Below are positions 1 through 16,544 of a stretch of DNA of 64,000 nt, piece after piece (position 1 is the first letter of the stretch; every line of letters starts with the position of its first letter). The position numbers and the translations under genes are program-made. Source of the stretch: Erpobdella octoculata (Eukaryota; Annelida; Clitellata; Hirudinida; Erpobdellidae); NCBI GenBank assembly GCA_963978895.1, contig OZ022247.1, positions 6,752,883 to 6,816,882 on the forward strand. Direction: 5' to 3'. The notes under the pieces were generated by a model. It did no database searches, was not told the DNA's origin, and saw only the letters and a list, made by a program, of their open reading frames with translations.

Positions 1-993
1 ACTTTCAGTCCGCATGGATTGGTGGGATTAAAAAAAAAGGTTTGCAGAATTGAAAATGCTTAATATAAAAGTTTCATCCTTTAAGACCTTCAATGCATGC
101 AGACAACTCTTTCATTGGTGATAAATCAGGAAGACCACATTCAAAATGAAGAGAAAAAATCGAGAGAGAAACGAAAAAAAAAGTGAGAGAGAGAGAGAGA
201 AAGGGGGGAGAGAAAAAGAATGAATAAGAAAAAAAACAAGAACAGCAAAAAACAAAACAAAACTACTGATGGAAAAATACCAGTAAAAAGGAGAAGCTTT
301 GTTATTTATTTATTCGTTATTTTTGCAATTCTTGAAGGACTTGTGAAAAAAGATAATTAATTGCCGTGTGCTGCTGCATATTTGTACGTCCAAACATTTC
401 ATCAGTCCATGTTTTCCATCCATCCATCCATCCATCCATTCATTCATTCATTCATTCCGTCCACCTATCTTCTCTTTCATTCCTTCGTCCATCCATCCAC
501 ACATCCGCTCATTCAATCAGTCCGGCGCCTGAATGCCTTCGCACGAAAACTTCCATTCCAGTGGACTTGCGTGTAGCGAAGCTGAAAATTTAAACAATCC
601 CAAGTCTAAAGAAAACCCCCTAACTCCCTCCTTTCCCCCCCCCGCCATCCCTTTCAGCGTCTATTCTTTCTTTCTTCTTCTTCTTTTTATTTCCCTCCTA
701 TACAGCTCAATACGTGTGGAATGCAACCTAGGACGAAAAAAATCCAATCAACGAAATTTTGAATTAAGAAGGAGAAAGAAAACCGAATAAAAAAAACCGC
801 TTCTTCGCTGTCCTCAATGGAGAAGATAATCAACATTTTCAATGCAAGCCCATCAATTCGCTCAGCACGGCCATCATACACGCCAGCAAGGAGAACAAGG
901 CAGTATACCGTCAAATACCAACCCGACTGCTTGCATTCCCCGCACGCAAACAGTGGACCTGCCTTAGGTTATTTCTTCTTATTAGACTGACTT
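1..993. other. Intergenic, simple repeats only
   Basis: It holds a short (GA)n at 184-203, a purine-rich tract, and (ATCC)n/(ATTC)n at 416-456. No supportable gene or RNA. Confidence 0.6.
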
Positions 994-1040
994 ACTAGCG
1001 GCAGCCGGGCAGTTATTCCCCTATAAATTTCAGGCCAACC
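994..1040 (+). mobile_element. Possible ACTAGCGG repeat head
   Basis: ACTAGCGGCAGCCGGGCAGT resembles the heads at 21768 and 22501. No recognisable body follows. Confidence 0.3.
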
Positions 1041-2089
1041 GTCCGAACACCTACCAACCAAAGTGGCCACCGTGTATGCATGGATGCCACTCGCAAACGC
1101 TCTCGTTTTATATTCATCCAGTTTTATACTTTTTAATGAATTTTAAAAGTCCGAAAAAACAATTCTTTAATTTTATTTTCAACAGGAAGCATTTTCTGGA
1201 TTCGAGGATGAAATTGTCTCAAAACGGAGATATTTATGCACCAGTAAACTTTCAAAAAACGTTACACGCGCTGACGTTTAACTGTTTAATTTTTTTTAAA
1301 GATTTGAAATAAAAAAATTAAAAAGAAACATTTTGTGCCCCCGATGTAAATTATTTTGTCGATAAAAAATAACTTTTGATGATGAACAAGAGAAAGAGAA
1401 AAACACAGTTTTCTTCGTTATAATACTCCGACAGTCAAATAAAGCAGCCAAACAGACAAGAAATCGATGAGCAGAGATGTTCCCATCGAGTGAAGTAATA
1501 TACGTGAGGATCAGGAAGGGATTGCGAGGGGCTTGGGGGTTTATCCGCTCTTGATGTACGGGGGGAAGATTTAGGGTGGCTGGCCAGCTAGCGTGAACAT
1601 GCAAACATCCATCATCTATAAATAAAAAATCTCATTAACGCACCACGAAAGTGCATCACGCCGAGATGAACACGAACGTGAAAAATGGCCGCAATATGAT
1701 AATTATCAGTCTTTTATATAATTAACTAATTTACATTCAATCTATATTATTAACTAATCGCTACTGCTGCGAAATATAATTTCATTTAACTGATTTTACT
1801 ACATTCTTTGTATTTAAATTGACACACTGGATAAACATTTTATTCTTATAATTCCAATATATATACACATTTTTATAGGAATTATTATTTTTTATTTTCT
1901 TTTTTTTGCATAAATCACTACAACCATCCAAATCGACTGACTTTATACTTCGAGAATTGTTTTCCAAAATGACCAGAACAGCAATGATATACATCTTGAA
2001 TAAGTCAAATTATTTTCAAATGGTCGGCTCTGTTCGAAATTGACCAAGTGCCAATAACGTGATGGGCCATGTCTGGAGAAAAAAAGAGT
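1041..2089. other. AT-rich intergenic, nothing recognised
   Basis: Short ORFs only, none with family resemblance or splice support. Confidence 0.6.
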
Positions 2090-2293
2090 CAAATCAGGAA
2101 CTACGACGGTAACTATGTCAACCAGTACTAGCAACATCAACAACAACAGCTCAACAAGAACAACTAACTCAACAGCATCAACAACCAGTTCACCAGCCTC
2201 AACAACAACTAACTCAACAGCATCAACAACAACCAACTCAACAACATCAACATCGACAACAAAACAACAACAACATGAACAACAACCCTTGTA
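2090..2293 (+). repeat. CAA/CAG-rich stretch with a 58-codon Thr/Ser-rich frame
   Basis: Irregular repeats of ACTCAACAGCATCAACAAC. A frame from ATG near 2115 to TAA at 2291-2293 reads as a Thr/Ser/Asn-rich peptide ending in Gln-rich sequence. The composition follows from the repeat and no flanking exon signals were found, so I treat it as low-complexity DNA. Confidence 0.5.
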
Positions 2294-2441
2294 AATCACA
2301 TTACAACCAGACAGGACCTGGCCAACAATCGACCGCCATCAATCTACAACGCAGATGGCTTTTATTTTTTTCTCCTTTCTTTTTCATTCTCACACACGTC
2401 CATTCCAGGCTTCGAACAACTTTTTTCCAGAGGAGAAGAAA

Positions 2442-2645
2442 GCATCTGGATAACTTTATTTAATTTCATATTTTATTTTATATTTATATGTATAATATTT
2501 TGTTTTTTAAATATATATTCATACACGTCTACTACTAAGAGAAAAATCATCTGGATAACTTTTATTAATTTCATCTTTTATTTTTTATAAATATATAAAT
2601 TATTTGTTTGTTAAATGTTTGTTCGACATGTCTACTTTATAAATT
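2442..2645 (+). repeat. About 104-bp tandem duplication
   Basis: Two adjacent diverged copies start at CATCTGGATAACTTT (2443 and 2549) and share TTAATTTCAT-(a/c)-TTTTATTTT and later CGTCTACT/ATGTCTACT. Confidence 0.6.
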
Positions 2646-5403
2646 TCTTCAAACACTTGCTTTAAAATTAACAACTCTAATAATAAACGTAAGTTTATAA
2701 GGACCAGACACACTGTTTCATATGTTTATAGTAGTTTTAAAAACAAATTTATCCCCGTGTAATAAAAGAAAACAGCGCAAGTTATGTCAGCTGCAATAAA
2801 CGCCTAAAGCGTTAAACTACTAAAAATATTCCTACATCACCTAATGCAAGCTATATTGAATATTATATTTCATAAATTATTTACATAAAACCTTTCGATA
2901 AAATAATTTTAATTTTTAACGTTTTTAACTTTCAATACATTTTTAATATATTGAGTTTATACAAAAATCCTAGTAATTTATATTAATAAATAAAGGAAAT
3001 CCTAAAAATTATATATTTTTAACAAGTGCATATTACCTGTGTTTTAATTCATTAATTATTTAGCTACTTAACTAATATTATTCATTGTCAGTAAATTAAC
3101 TTGATAAAACAGTAAAGTTAAATTTTAAAACTACTTTGAACATTAAAAATAATAGCAAATCATATACAAATTGGAACCAAGAACCAATACTCGATGTTAG
3201 CAAGATCGTGCACATTTAATGTATGCACCTTAGTATTAGGCAGTTAAATATTACTATAAAACATGAACACTACGGTACGGTACAAATTTGAGTAATTTAA
3301 GAATATATTTTTAAAACTAAATTTAAATACAATTTTTAACAATTTTTTTTTAAGTGACGAAACGTTTTAATAATTGTTATTATTTTGATTATCATTTTGA
3401 TTATTTCATTTATGATCTCATTCTCATTATTGCTGTTGTAAATTAGAACTGAAATTTTAAATTTTGATAAAACAAATAAATAGTTTTATTTTTTAACTTT
3501 TTTATTATAACTATTCACGCAAAACTCGCAGGTCAAAACTGTACGCAGAATCTAATTTTATGCACAACACTTTCTAATTATGAGCGTTTACAATTTTTAC
3601 AGCTCTCATTTATGTTGTTATATTTATATATACTTTTTTATATTTGAACAATTTATTAATTATGTTTTCTCTAAGCATATAAACTAAGAATGTAATAAAC
3701 AAATAAATTTTAAGCAGACATTTTTTATTTTAAAACTTAAAACTTTTTGCATCCATAAAAAAAGTTAAAATTTTGAAGTTAAATATATAACTCAGATAGT
3801 TTTTACAGTACAACAAATAAATTAATAATTTAAAAAAAATAAATAAATCTACAAATTTTAAAGTTTTGAGAATGTAATAAACAGACACATCAAATTGTTT
3901 AAATTATATGATACTAAAAAATAAAATTGTTGTTTTTCAAATTTAAAGTAAACTGGTTTGCAAATAGAATAGTTTGAAAACAATAACAAATCATAATTCA
4001 AAAAGTCTAAAATGCTGAACTTGTTTTGGAATTAAATCAGTCAATAAAAATGCAAAGGAGTTTTATCTTGGTCTGAGGTGATGCAAATATTTGCATAAAT
4101 TTCCTGCTTCGGCTCTTAGAGATTCGAGATATTTTCTACTTAAGTGGGACTCCTAAGTAGATTATTTGTATGCATACATGCTTTTATCTGCTTACCTCGG
4201 AAAATTGCATTCCTGCGTCTAAGAACGTTTCTTGAATTTAATTCGAGAAATATTTCACAGAAAAAACCCTCTTAATGGAAATTTATCAGACACCATCATT
4301 CGTTTATTCTAGCAGTTTTTCGTATTTTTCTTTAATTTTTCTTTGCATATAACTTTATATTTGTATATAAATATATAACGCAAAAAATTTCACGTGTTTT
4401 TCTCCTACTAGAGAAAAACGAAATTGTAGAAAACTGTTAGAATTTCTAATGAAAGTTTTGGGAGGAAAGCGGTAATTGTTCTTTACGAGTTCCCAAGCTC
4501 GTTTGAAAGGAGCTGCTCAAGTAAAAACTGGCGAGCACAAATTACTTAGAAGACCCGATGAGTTTCCTGCTTAATTTGAATTTATCACGCCGATGCTCAT
4601 CTCTCGAGGAAAAGAAAACAAAAGGAAAACTGTTTTTTGTTATATAAATTAATTTTATGCAAAAAAAGAAGTTTGTTTCTTCTTTCATATAATGTCCGAA
4701 ACCGTTCTTTGCATCTAAACACAGAGGTTTTTTAGTTGGTTTCCAAAAATGTTTAAGATGCTTAATCAATTTAATATTAAACGAGAGATGTAATTAATTA
4801 ATATTCTCTTTCCTACATACAAACACGAAAGGACGAGATTTGAATAGAATGGAGCTAGTCAGGCGTGTTGAGGTTTATTTTTGAGCGGTGCACGAGAGCT
4901 GATGCATCCTCTTTTATTATCATTCCACTCGTTTCATCTTTTCCATTTACCTCCCCCTTGAGCTCTCTCAATTCATCCTGACCTCAAAAACAAGAACCTG
5001 GGGAAAGCAAAAAGCCGCATTATTATTTTCCTCATTCATTAATGAACCCATATTTATTTCCAATTACATACATATATTGAAGATTTGTTTTGTGTGTGTG
5101 TTTTTTTTGTAGTTGTTTGTTATTATCTCTAAGTAGGAATTGATAAAGAAGTGTGTATGGAGAATAAAAAGCAAAGTTGAAAGTGTTTTCGACCGGGAGC
5201 ATGGAGCGCGTTATCTTCAAAGTCAATTACTGCATATCACTTCCTGCGAGCCGGCACCGCATTTTTTCATTACAGCGTAAACAATTTTGACGCTAGTAAA
5301 ATTGATTTACACACTCACCCAGCTTGTGTCCGTGCACGCGAGAAGGTCTCACAGACAAACAAACAAACAAAAACTAAACAAACAAAAGCAAAGTTTTTTA
5401 AAA
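2646..5403. other. AT-rich intergenic, nothing recognised
   Basis: Very AT-rich with many stops in all frames. No gene, RNA or clear repeat. Confidence 0.6.
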
Positions 5404-5767
5404 ACACACTTTTATTTTTTTTACATTATGTAAATTGATTTCTAAATGCAAAATAGTTTCACCATTGTTTATAGTAATATTTTAGTCAAAATTTTAATTC
5501 GTTTTTGTCATAGTCATAATAACCTAAAAGTTTTTCTAATTGATGCAAGCGCTATTGAATAATGTTAAACTCGTCAAAAAATAAATATTGAAATTATTAG
5601 AAATAATGATTAAATCGCTTCGGAAATAATTGAATATTGTTTTCGTAAGTGGCTAAAGTCTATGCTGAAAGTTTCAAAGCTCTAAGTAATCTGAAAGTTG
5701 GTAAAAAAAATTAACTCAAAAGTTTGACCACAGAGGGACAGAGATGTCAAGTTAAATAAAAGTGTGT
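5404..5767 (-). mobile_element. ACACACTTTTATTT-ended repeat, 364 bp
   Basis: Perfect 14-bp inverted ends ACACACTTTTATTT (5404-5417 and 5754-5767). Minus-strand reading: AACTTGACATCTCTGTC then AACTTTCAG...CATAGAC, as in the copies at 39832, 40565 and 52130. No ORF. MITE-like, superfamily unknown. Confidence 0.6.
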
Positions 5768-6881
5768 AACAAAAAAATGTATACTGATAAAAACTCTTGT
5801 TTGGAAAACCCCCACTAATTTCAGAAATCCAATTATGTAGATTAATGGAGTTGCATGCTCTATCTCTAGTTAGATATCGTTATAGAGTGTCCCGATAAAA
5901 CCACTTGTATTGGTGTATTGATATTTCGGTCATGCAAACCGAAGATGATAGAAAATACACACAGTGGTTGTTATACGTGCAAGATTCATTCAACTCCCAT
6001 GAGAATTATTAATAACCTTTTTAACCACTAACTGGGTTGAAGTAATTGAAGAATGACGTTGTCTTCAGATGAAAGCTGAGAAAGTGGCACATCAAAAGAA
6101 ACTGATTTATTCTGATATTAAAACGACTCGACACTTGTGGAATATGAAACCGAAATTTAATTTTCTCTATCTGTCCATAATTACAAAAGCTTTCATTTTT
6201 GTTTCTCTCTCTCTCCATACCACATTCTTCGTCTGTAGAGGTCATGTAACGTTCGAGACAAAATGGATGAATTTGACCCACAACATGCACAGTACTGTCG
6301 TGTCGTTATTTATAACAATATCGTGCTTTTCAGCTCAAAATGGCTGTCAAATTTTATACCCTTCATCAATAGTTACAAATCATCCAATTGAGAATGATAT
6401 ATGTTAATTCATATTGTTCATAGGCCAGATCCTATTTCACAGAGTGCGCTCATTCAATGGCGCTGCAAATTTTTTAATGTCACATGCGACCACCGCAATC
6501 CCATTCATCAATCCCTGGTGTACTGTGCGAGAAATTATATCTTTGAAACACAAAAATATCTTCATATAATATATCGCATTTTCACGTATATTTTCCATTT
6601 TAACCGTTCATTTCTAACTGTTTCATGCCACATTATCACATACATAATAACGCATACATAATAACGCATATATGTATATATTATAGAAGAAAGAGTACGT
6701 TGACAGATTCTGAAGATGATTGAATTAGCATAGATTTACATTGTACCTCCATGAGATAGGGGTCGCTTCCTTAATTGAATCAACCTCTCTTTCTATCATT
6801 GACCGATGGGTTACTCTACTCCGTGACCCGCAACTTGAAGGAGGAGTTTTTTTGCCAGTGAAACGTTTTTTATTGTGTTTC
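5768..6881. other. Intergenic with a small hairpin
   Basis: The only structure noted is TTCGGT-catgcaa-ACCGAA near 5924-5943, a 6-bp stem. No supportable gene. Confidence 0.5.
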
Positions 6882-6884
6882 ATA

Positions 6885-6921
<37 letters not shown>

Positions 6922-7027
6922 TTTAACAACAATAATAATCATCATCATCATCCTCATCATCCTCATCAACATCATCACCATCATCATCATCACCATCATC
7001 ACCGCCATCATCATCATCATCATCATC
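6882..7027. repeat. (ATT)n and (CAT)n compound microsatellite
   Basis: An ATT trinucleotide run (about 6884-6922) is followed by imperfect CAT/CAC trinucleotides to 7027. Confidence 0.95.
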
Positions 7028-7320
7028 CTATCTCAATTGTACAACTTGAGGCCAATTGAAATGACGCCCGTTTATTTTATTTTAAGAGTTACTGGCACCA
7101 TGCAAAGTATCGAATAAAATGTCGTTAGCGTCGTCCAAGAGTGTTTCATTTGGTTAAGTGGATGATAGTTTGCCAGCTGTACGCTAAATTTCAACTTGTT
7201 TCAATTGTTATTGCGTCACACGAAACCGGTCTATTTCTTTCATCCATTCTTTTCACACTGCATTTTTAAAACAAAACGTTGACCGCGTGGATTTGCAAGT
7301 TAATGAAAAACATCTTACGA

Positions 7321-7474
7321 GATCTGCTGAATTTCATCCTAGCAGACCTGCTGAATGTCATCCTTGCAGACCTGCTGAATGTCATCTTAGCAGACCTGCT
7401 GAATGTCATCCTAGCAGAACTGCTGAATGTGATCCGAGCAGAACTGCTGAATGTGATCCTAGCAGACCTGCTTT
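7321..7474. repeat. 24-bp minisatellite, 6.4 copies
   Basis: Unit GACCTGCTGAATGTCATCCT + AGCA, with exact 24-bp period and a few substitutions. Because 24 is a multiple of 3, two plus frames and one minus frame stay open with 8-residue repeats such as LADLLNVI. No evidence that any is translated. Confidence 0.95.
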
Positions 7475-8706
7475 GCAAAGATAGTATTGTAAAATTAATT
7501 AGGAAATATTAGGAATGTTACCGATATAAGGCATTTTGATAACGCTGATCTGGTGATATTCTGCTGGTATCTTACGTATTTTATTCTAATTATTGTATAG
7601 TTGACAAGGTTAATAAAAGTTCTGCATTCTCAAGCTAAAATACGATTATAGACCACCTTGAAAATGTGTGCTGATCTCAAATGTATGCAATTCAAACGAA
7701 CTTTTACCAACATTGTCTCTCTCAATCGTAGTTTCCAATAACTATGAAATAGGCGCCTATAAACGGCTGCCTCTTCTGCCTCCACGTGGCCTAGAAGCCA
7801 ACGTTGTGTGGCCTAACGCCACGTTAAACATTGTCCAAAAAAAAAAAACGGAATAGTTATTGAATATTAAGTCATTTATTGAAAATTTCCCACTGAACTG
7901 AACTTTATGTTGGTTTGTTTCAACTTTATAGACAAAGTGTAGGCTTTTTTTTAATGCTGACAATTGACAAACAACAGTTTCTCACTTTTTTTCTAAAGTT
8001 TTCAAATTATAATTAACTTCACTGGTGCTCTTGATTTCTTGTACGCAAATCTTGAAAAAGAAAATTATTAAACTTCCCGTCATCCAATCAAGCTAATAAA
8101 ACTTGGAATATAAATTTAGGGAGTTCTTTGATTTCTTCAAACACGAACTGAACTAGCAATTAAGAATGTCAACACGGGCCGGAACCTTTGTTTATGTTCT
8201 TTACGCTTTCTAAAACATAATTTAGTTTATTTCTGATTGATTTGTTTGAGTGGTTTCTGAGACTCACACATAAAAAATTGATAATGAAAAGGATGCTTTT
8301 ATGGGTTCATTTGTTCATCTTCAAGCTGTCAAAACAAAATCAATAGCAAATTATATTTGAACAATGAAGATTTTTGTACGAGAAACAGGTAATTGGGGGT
8401 TTCACTTGTTTCTTACCATCTAGCGAACAAATTGAAAACACTTTCTCTCGCCAGGGTAGAGCACAAGCAGCCTTTAGGGATTGTTTCCACATTCAGCCAG
8501 CGTTGGTTCTAAGCTATTGATTACACGAATGGCGACGAATGTGAGCGTGTGCGTTTGTTCGCGTACAGCGTTGGTTCTATTTTTGCAAATGCTGTACTGC
8601 ATCAATCGATATATCTTTTATGTTTCACTTTTTTTTATAACTTCTCACGGTTTTTCTGTTTATATCGTAAAATTTAAAAATTCTCGCAATAAAAGTCAGT
8701 CCGCTA
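7475..8706. other. Intergenic; possible small poly(A)-tailed retrocopy
   Basis: A GC-richer block at 7755-7838 ends in 12 A (7839-7850), which could be a short retro-insert. A GTACGCAAATCTTG sequence at 8041 resembles part of the 52130 repeat. Confidence 0.35.
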
Positions 8707-9000
8707 TTGGAAGAATTTTTTTCCATCTTTTCTTATCCACCAATTAAATTCAACGACCGGACATTCAACAATTGCTCGAGTAAATGTCCGAATAGCGTGC
8801 CCAGTAAGAAAGAGACAAGTATTTTGCCACCCTCGACATCTCCGTATAGTCAGGTTCAGCCGTTCCATTATTATGAGGTTCCATACTTCGGACGACCTTT
8901 GCAAAACGGACCAAACATATTTCAATCAATTGATCCAGCAGCGATTATTACCGACACAAAGGACCGCAGCAGTCTCGTAATCATCATCGTAATATGACAT
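8707..9000 (+). other. Weak candidate coding exon
   Basis: A plus frame over about 8730-8970 has balanced, Pro/Ser/Tyr-rich composition (VPSKKETSILPPSTSPYSQ, FHYYEVPYFGRPLQNG). The region is GC-richer than its flanks. A second plus frame is also open, and no acceptor/donor pair or family match is clear. It may be an exon of an unseen gene or chance. Confidence 0.2.
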
Positions 9001-12000
9001 TCCGCGAGATCGCTATCGTCACATTGTAATGATATAGATGGCTGGCAAGATCACGTTATCATGCCATCTCCGATGAATTACAACACCATTCACGACTGCT
9101 CTGCTCCGCTCGGAAATTTTTGCGAGGATTCTTTTTTGCAGGCATGCAAAATCATAATTTCACTATAATGATTCCCATGACGGGCTAGAGGATGAGGGTT
9201 TCTGAGACTTACGACGCGCTCTCCAGTTGAAGTTTTTTTTACAAAAAAAAACAAAAAATTTTCAGACTTGTTGGAGAAGAATAAGACATCCCAAAACAGC
9301 CGCACACGACAGGCTGTACCTCCACCACCCAATGCAATGTATTACGTTTCACATTGTGGCCGGAAGAATGAAAGAGATAGAACAATGTAGGCTTGCCTTT
9401 GATGGATTTCAAAACGGATGGAGGGTGAAAGAAACAGCACTCTCAAGCCACGCAGCAGCCTTCAATAACCTTTGAACCGTCCCATTTAAATCTTCTCTAT
9501 TTGAATTCGCTTTTGGCGAAACGTCAGCTGCAAATCAAAGATATTGCAGCCTTTGTATGGCATGCGAAGAATTGGTACTTTCCGCCATGAGTCGGTGGGG
9601 GTGGTGATGATTATGATGGTATCGACGTATGATTGTGAAAAATTGTGTTAAAAACATTAAATAATATTGTGTTGTTTTTATTTTAAAGACAATATGTTTT
9701 AAGAAAAACCTGTCTCATTTGCTCAAATAACAAATGCTAAAACATAAGTTTATCACATACGATAAACAGATAAAACACTTGTGTTTATTAATAAAAATCA
9801 GATACAATAAAAACTGCCATGACCTGAAGTTATCTTAAACATTAAAAATTAATTTACAAGGAAGAAAAAAAACTTCTTCAACAATTTTATTTTTTTATTT
9901 CAAAATATTTCATCTCTATAAAAAGATATGGCTTCAGCGGGCACGAAATCCCTGGCGAAGGTGCTGACAAATGAGATGCTGACATGCAGGGATGGAAGTT
10001 GTCAGCAAGAAAAACATCTGGAATGAAATACGACTGCTGGGGAATTTCTTGCCATTTCCAGCATTCGTCTGTTAACCATGTGGTAGAAAGAGAACGAAAA
10101 TAAACAAAAATCATTGCTGGAAAATTACTCGATAGAAAGAAAAATTTGCACAAATGTCGTGCATACAATATTTTAAAATCTAATTATAGCTGGAAAAATG
10201 TGTTGGGATCACTTATTACGCGAGAAAGATACTCAAAAAGAAAAATTCAAACAGTGCTTTTTACCTACTAGATTGAAAGCATGTGAATAAAGTATAGCTT
10301 TGAGGGATCCCTTCAGAATTGCGTGTTATCTCACGACATGATTGGAACGTGATGAAAACACACTAGCGCCGAGGTTATCTGTAGAAATTACTCTGCAGGG
10401 TCACAAATTTGTTGTGCAGACTAATTAAATATGAACAAGAAACAAAAATAAAGTTGTTCTGAATTTATATTATATTCTTTTTTTGTGTATTTGTTTAATT
10501 TTTTTTATCTATAGAACTGTTTCAATATTATTCTAGAAAAATGTTTGAGAAATCTGTATCTTATCTCCAAAAAAATAAAAAAGAATAAAATTGCGATTTG
10601 TTTTCTGTGCATGGAGCATTACCAAGGCTATGTAAATCATCGAAAAAAGCTTGCTGGGGTCGTATGTGACACCCCAAGGTCTTTTATGTGAAAGAAAATG
10701 GAGATCTACATGTGCTCATTATACTGATGTATTATGCATCTCTAATTGCTATATTTTCATTTAAAAAATAAAAACATATTTTCTGTTCAATTTTTCTAGT
10801 TTTATGCAATTTTATAACTTTTTAACATAAACGAATAATTTGTTACAAAAGTTTCAATAAACTTTGAATTTTTCAAAAAATAAACTACTGTAATATATAA
10901 ACCAATTATGCACAACTGAATGGTTTAAAATACACAATACTTTATAAATTGAATTAAGAATACTAGAAATATTGAAAATACAGTAATTTATAAACAATTT
11001 ATGCAAAGATGCACTATTTTGAGAAAAATTTTTCAAATTTCAATGCAAATATTTTATGCAATTTTTTAAATAGCTTTTTAGACATGTGTGTGCACACAAT
11101 TATATAAATAACAAATATTTTAACAATTATTTTTAAACAATTTTTTTAATAGTTTTTTAAATATGTGTATGCACAAAATATATATAAATAACATATTTGG
11201 AAATAAAAATGTGTTAGAACAATTTTTGATAAAAAATAAAAGAAAGAAATATTTTGCACGTATTTGATATGTACGTGGTCAGCTGTGCACAAAGGAAACA
11301 ATTTTGTTCGGCAGGTTTACATCAATATTATTACACATCGTGCTTTTCATTAAACGTGGTGATTTGTTTTCCTGCGTGCTTAAGATCTATTTTTATGACA
11401 GGATATTGAGTTTTTTGTGCTTTGAAATTTATGCAGATTAGCAATAAATACAGGATTTAAAGTTTAACAGTAAATAAAACTTGTTTGAAGTTTTTATCAG
11501 TAACAGTTAATTTCCAGTTATTTAAATTTAAATATGAATTTATGCACATTTTTAGATATTTGGTACTACTTTGATGTTGAAATGTCACCACAATTATTTT
11601 TTTTTATTTCATTATTATATTACAATTTGAAGTTTCAGATTTTGATGTTCATATTTCTTCTCACAAAGGTAATTACATTTCTGCCAAAGGGCTAGTTGAA
11701 CCTTGAACTTTGTGTTTTGCGGCTGTAACATGATACACTGGCATCTTCTGTTATGGCATGCGTCCTGCTGTTTTCAATATTCAGTTTCATATCAAATTGT
11801 TTTGTAACATTATATAATCTGCATTCAATTAAAATGCATCATATAATCATTTATTTTTACGATATTCAGTGTATTTTTTTCAATAATTAAAAAATCATTA
11901 AAATAATCTATTTATCAATGTATGAAATTTTAACTATTTAATTATATTTTTAACGGTTTGCTAAGGTATGGAGTTTTTGAATAAAAATAAATATTTAGTT

Positions 12001-12379
12001 TTTTATTATCATATGTTTTTTCTCATTTCTGTTTGTTTTAATAGTTATTTAATTTACTGATAGTGTGCAACAACGTTCAACGCCATTTCAATCATCTTTG
12101 ATAAAGTTAGGCTTGTTTTGACTTTTAATAAAAAATTATCTTACGTTAGTAGCGGTTTGTAAATTCAGCTTTAAGTTTTAAAAAGAAATCTTGTGCATTT
12201 ATAAAATTGATTTCTTCCAAATGTATGGATAACTTCAATATACATAAATTTCTTTTGGAAAACAAACAATGAGCATTCTTTTAAAAAACTTAGTTTCTTG
12301 AAACTTTGTTTAAGAGACGTTTTAATGTCTCTACAACGAAATGCTGTGTTTTCTTGACCAATTCTTACACTATAAAACT
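9001..12379. other. AT-rich intergenic, nothing firm
   Basis: Short ORFs at 9227-9475 (plus) and 9887-10168 (minus) have ordinary composition but no recognisable domain. The rest is very AT-rich. Confidence 0.5.
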
Positions 12380-12640
12380 ATACAGATATACCTAAAGATA
12401 TACATATATACAGATATCCATTTATACAGATATTCAGATATACAGATATTCAACTATACAGATATACAGATATACAGTTATTTAGATTTTCAGATATGCA
12501 GTTATTCAGATATACAGATATACAGATATACTTAAAGATATACATATATACAGATATACCTAAAGATATACATATATACAAATATTCAAATATACAGATA
12601 TACAGATATTAAGATATACAGATATACAGATATACAAAAA
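12380..12640. repeat. ATACAGAT-type octanucleotide repeat
   Basis: Degenerate ACAGATAT / ATACAGAT units, with a larger block CTTAAAGATATACATATATA recurring near 12392, 12531 and 12561. Confidence 0.85.
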
Positions 12641-16412
<3,772 letters not shown>

Positions 16413-16544
16413 CTATTAATTGTCAAACGACAGATCTACATCAAATCTCGCGCAACCATGACATTGTTAAAACGGAAACCATCTCTAAAGAATTGCCAAA
16501 ATTAAATTAATTAATTAAAATGCCACGTTATTTTACACAAAACG

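Noticed and set aside
5924..5943. Hairpin TTCGGT...ACCGAA as a second ribozyme or Penelope relic
   Set aside because: No CUGAUGA/GAAA core, and only a 6-bp stem.
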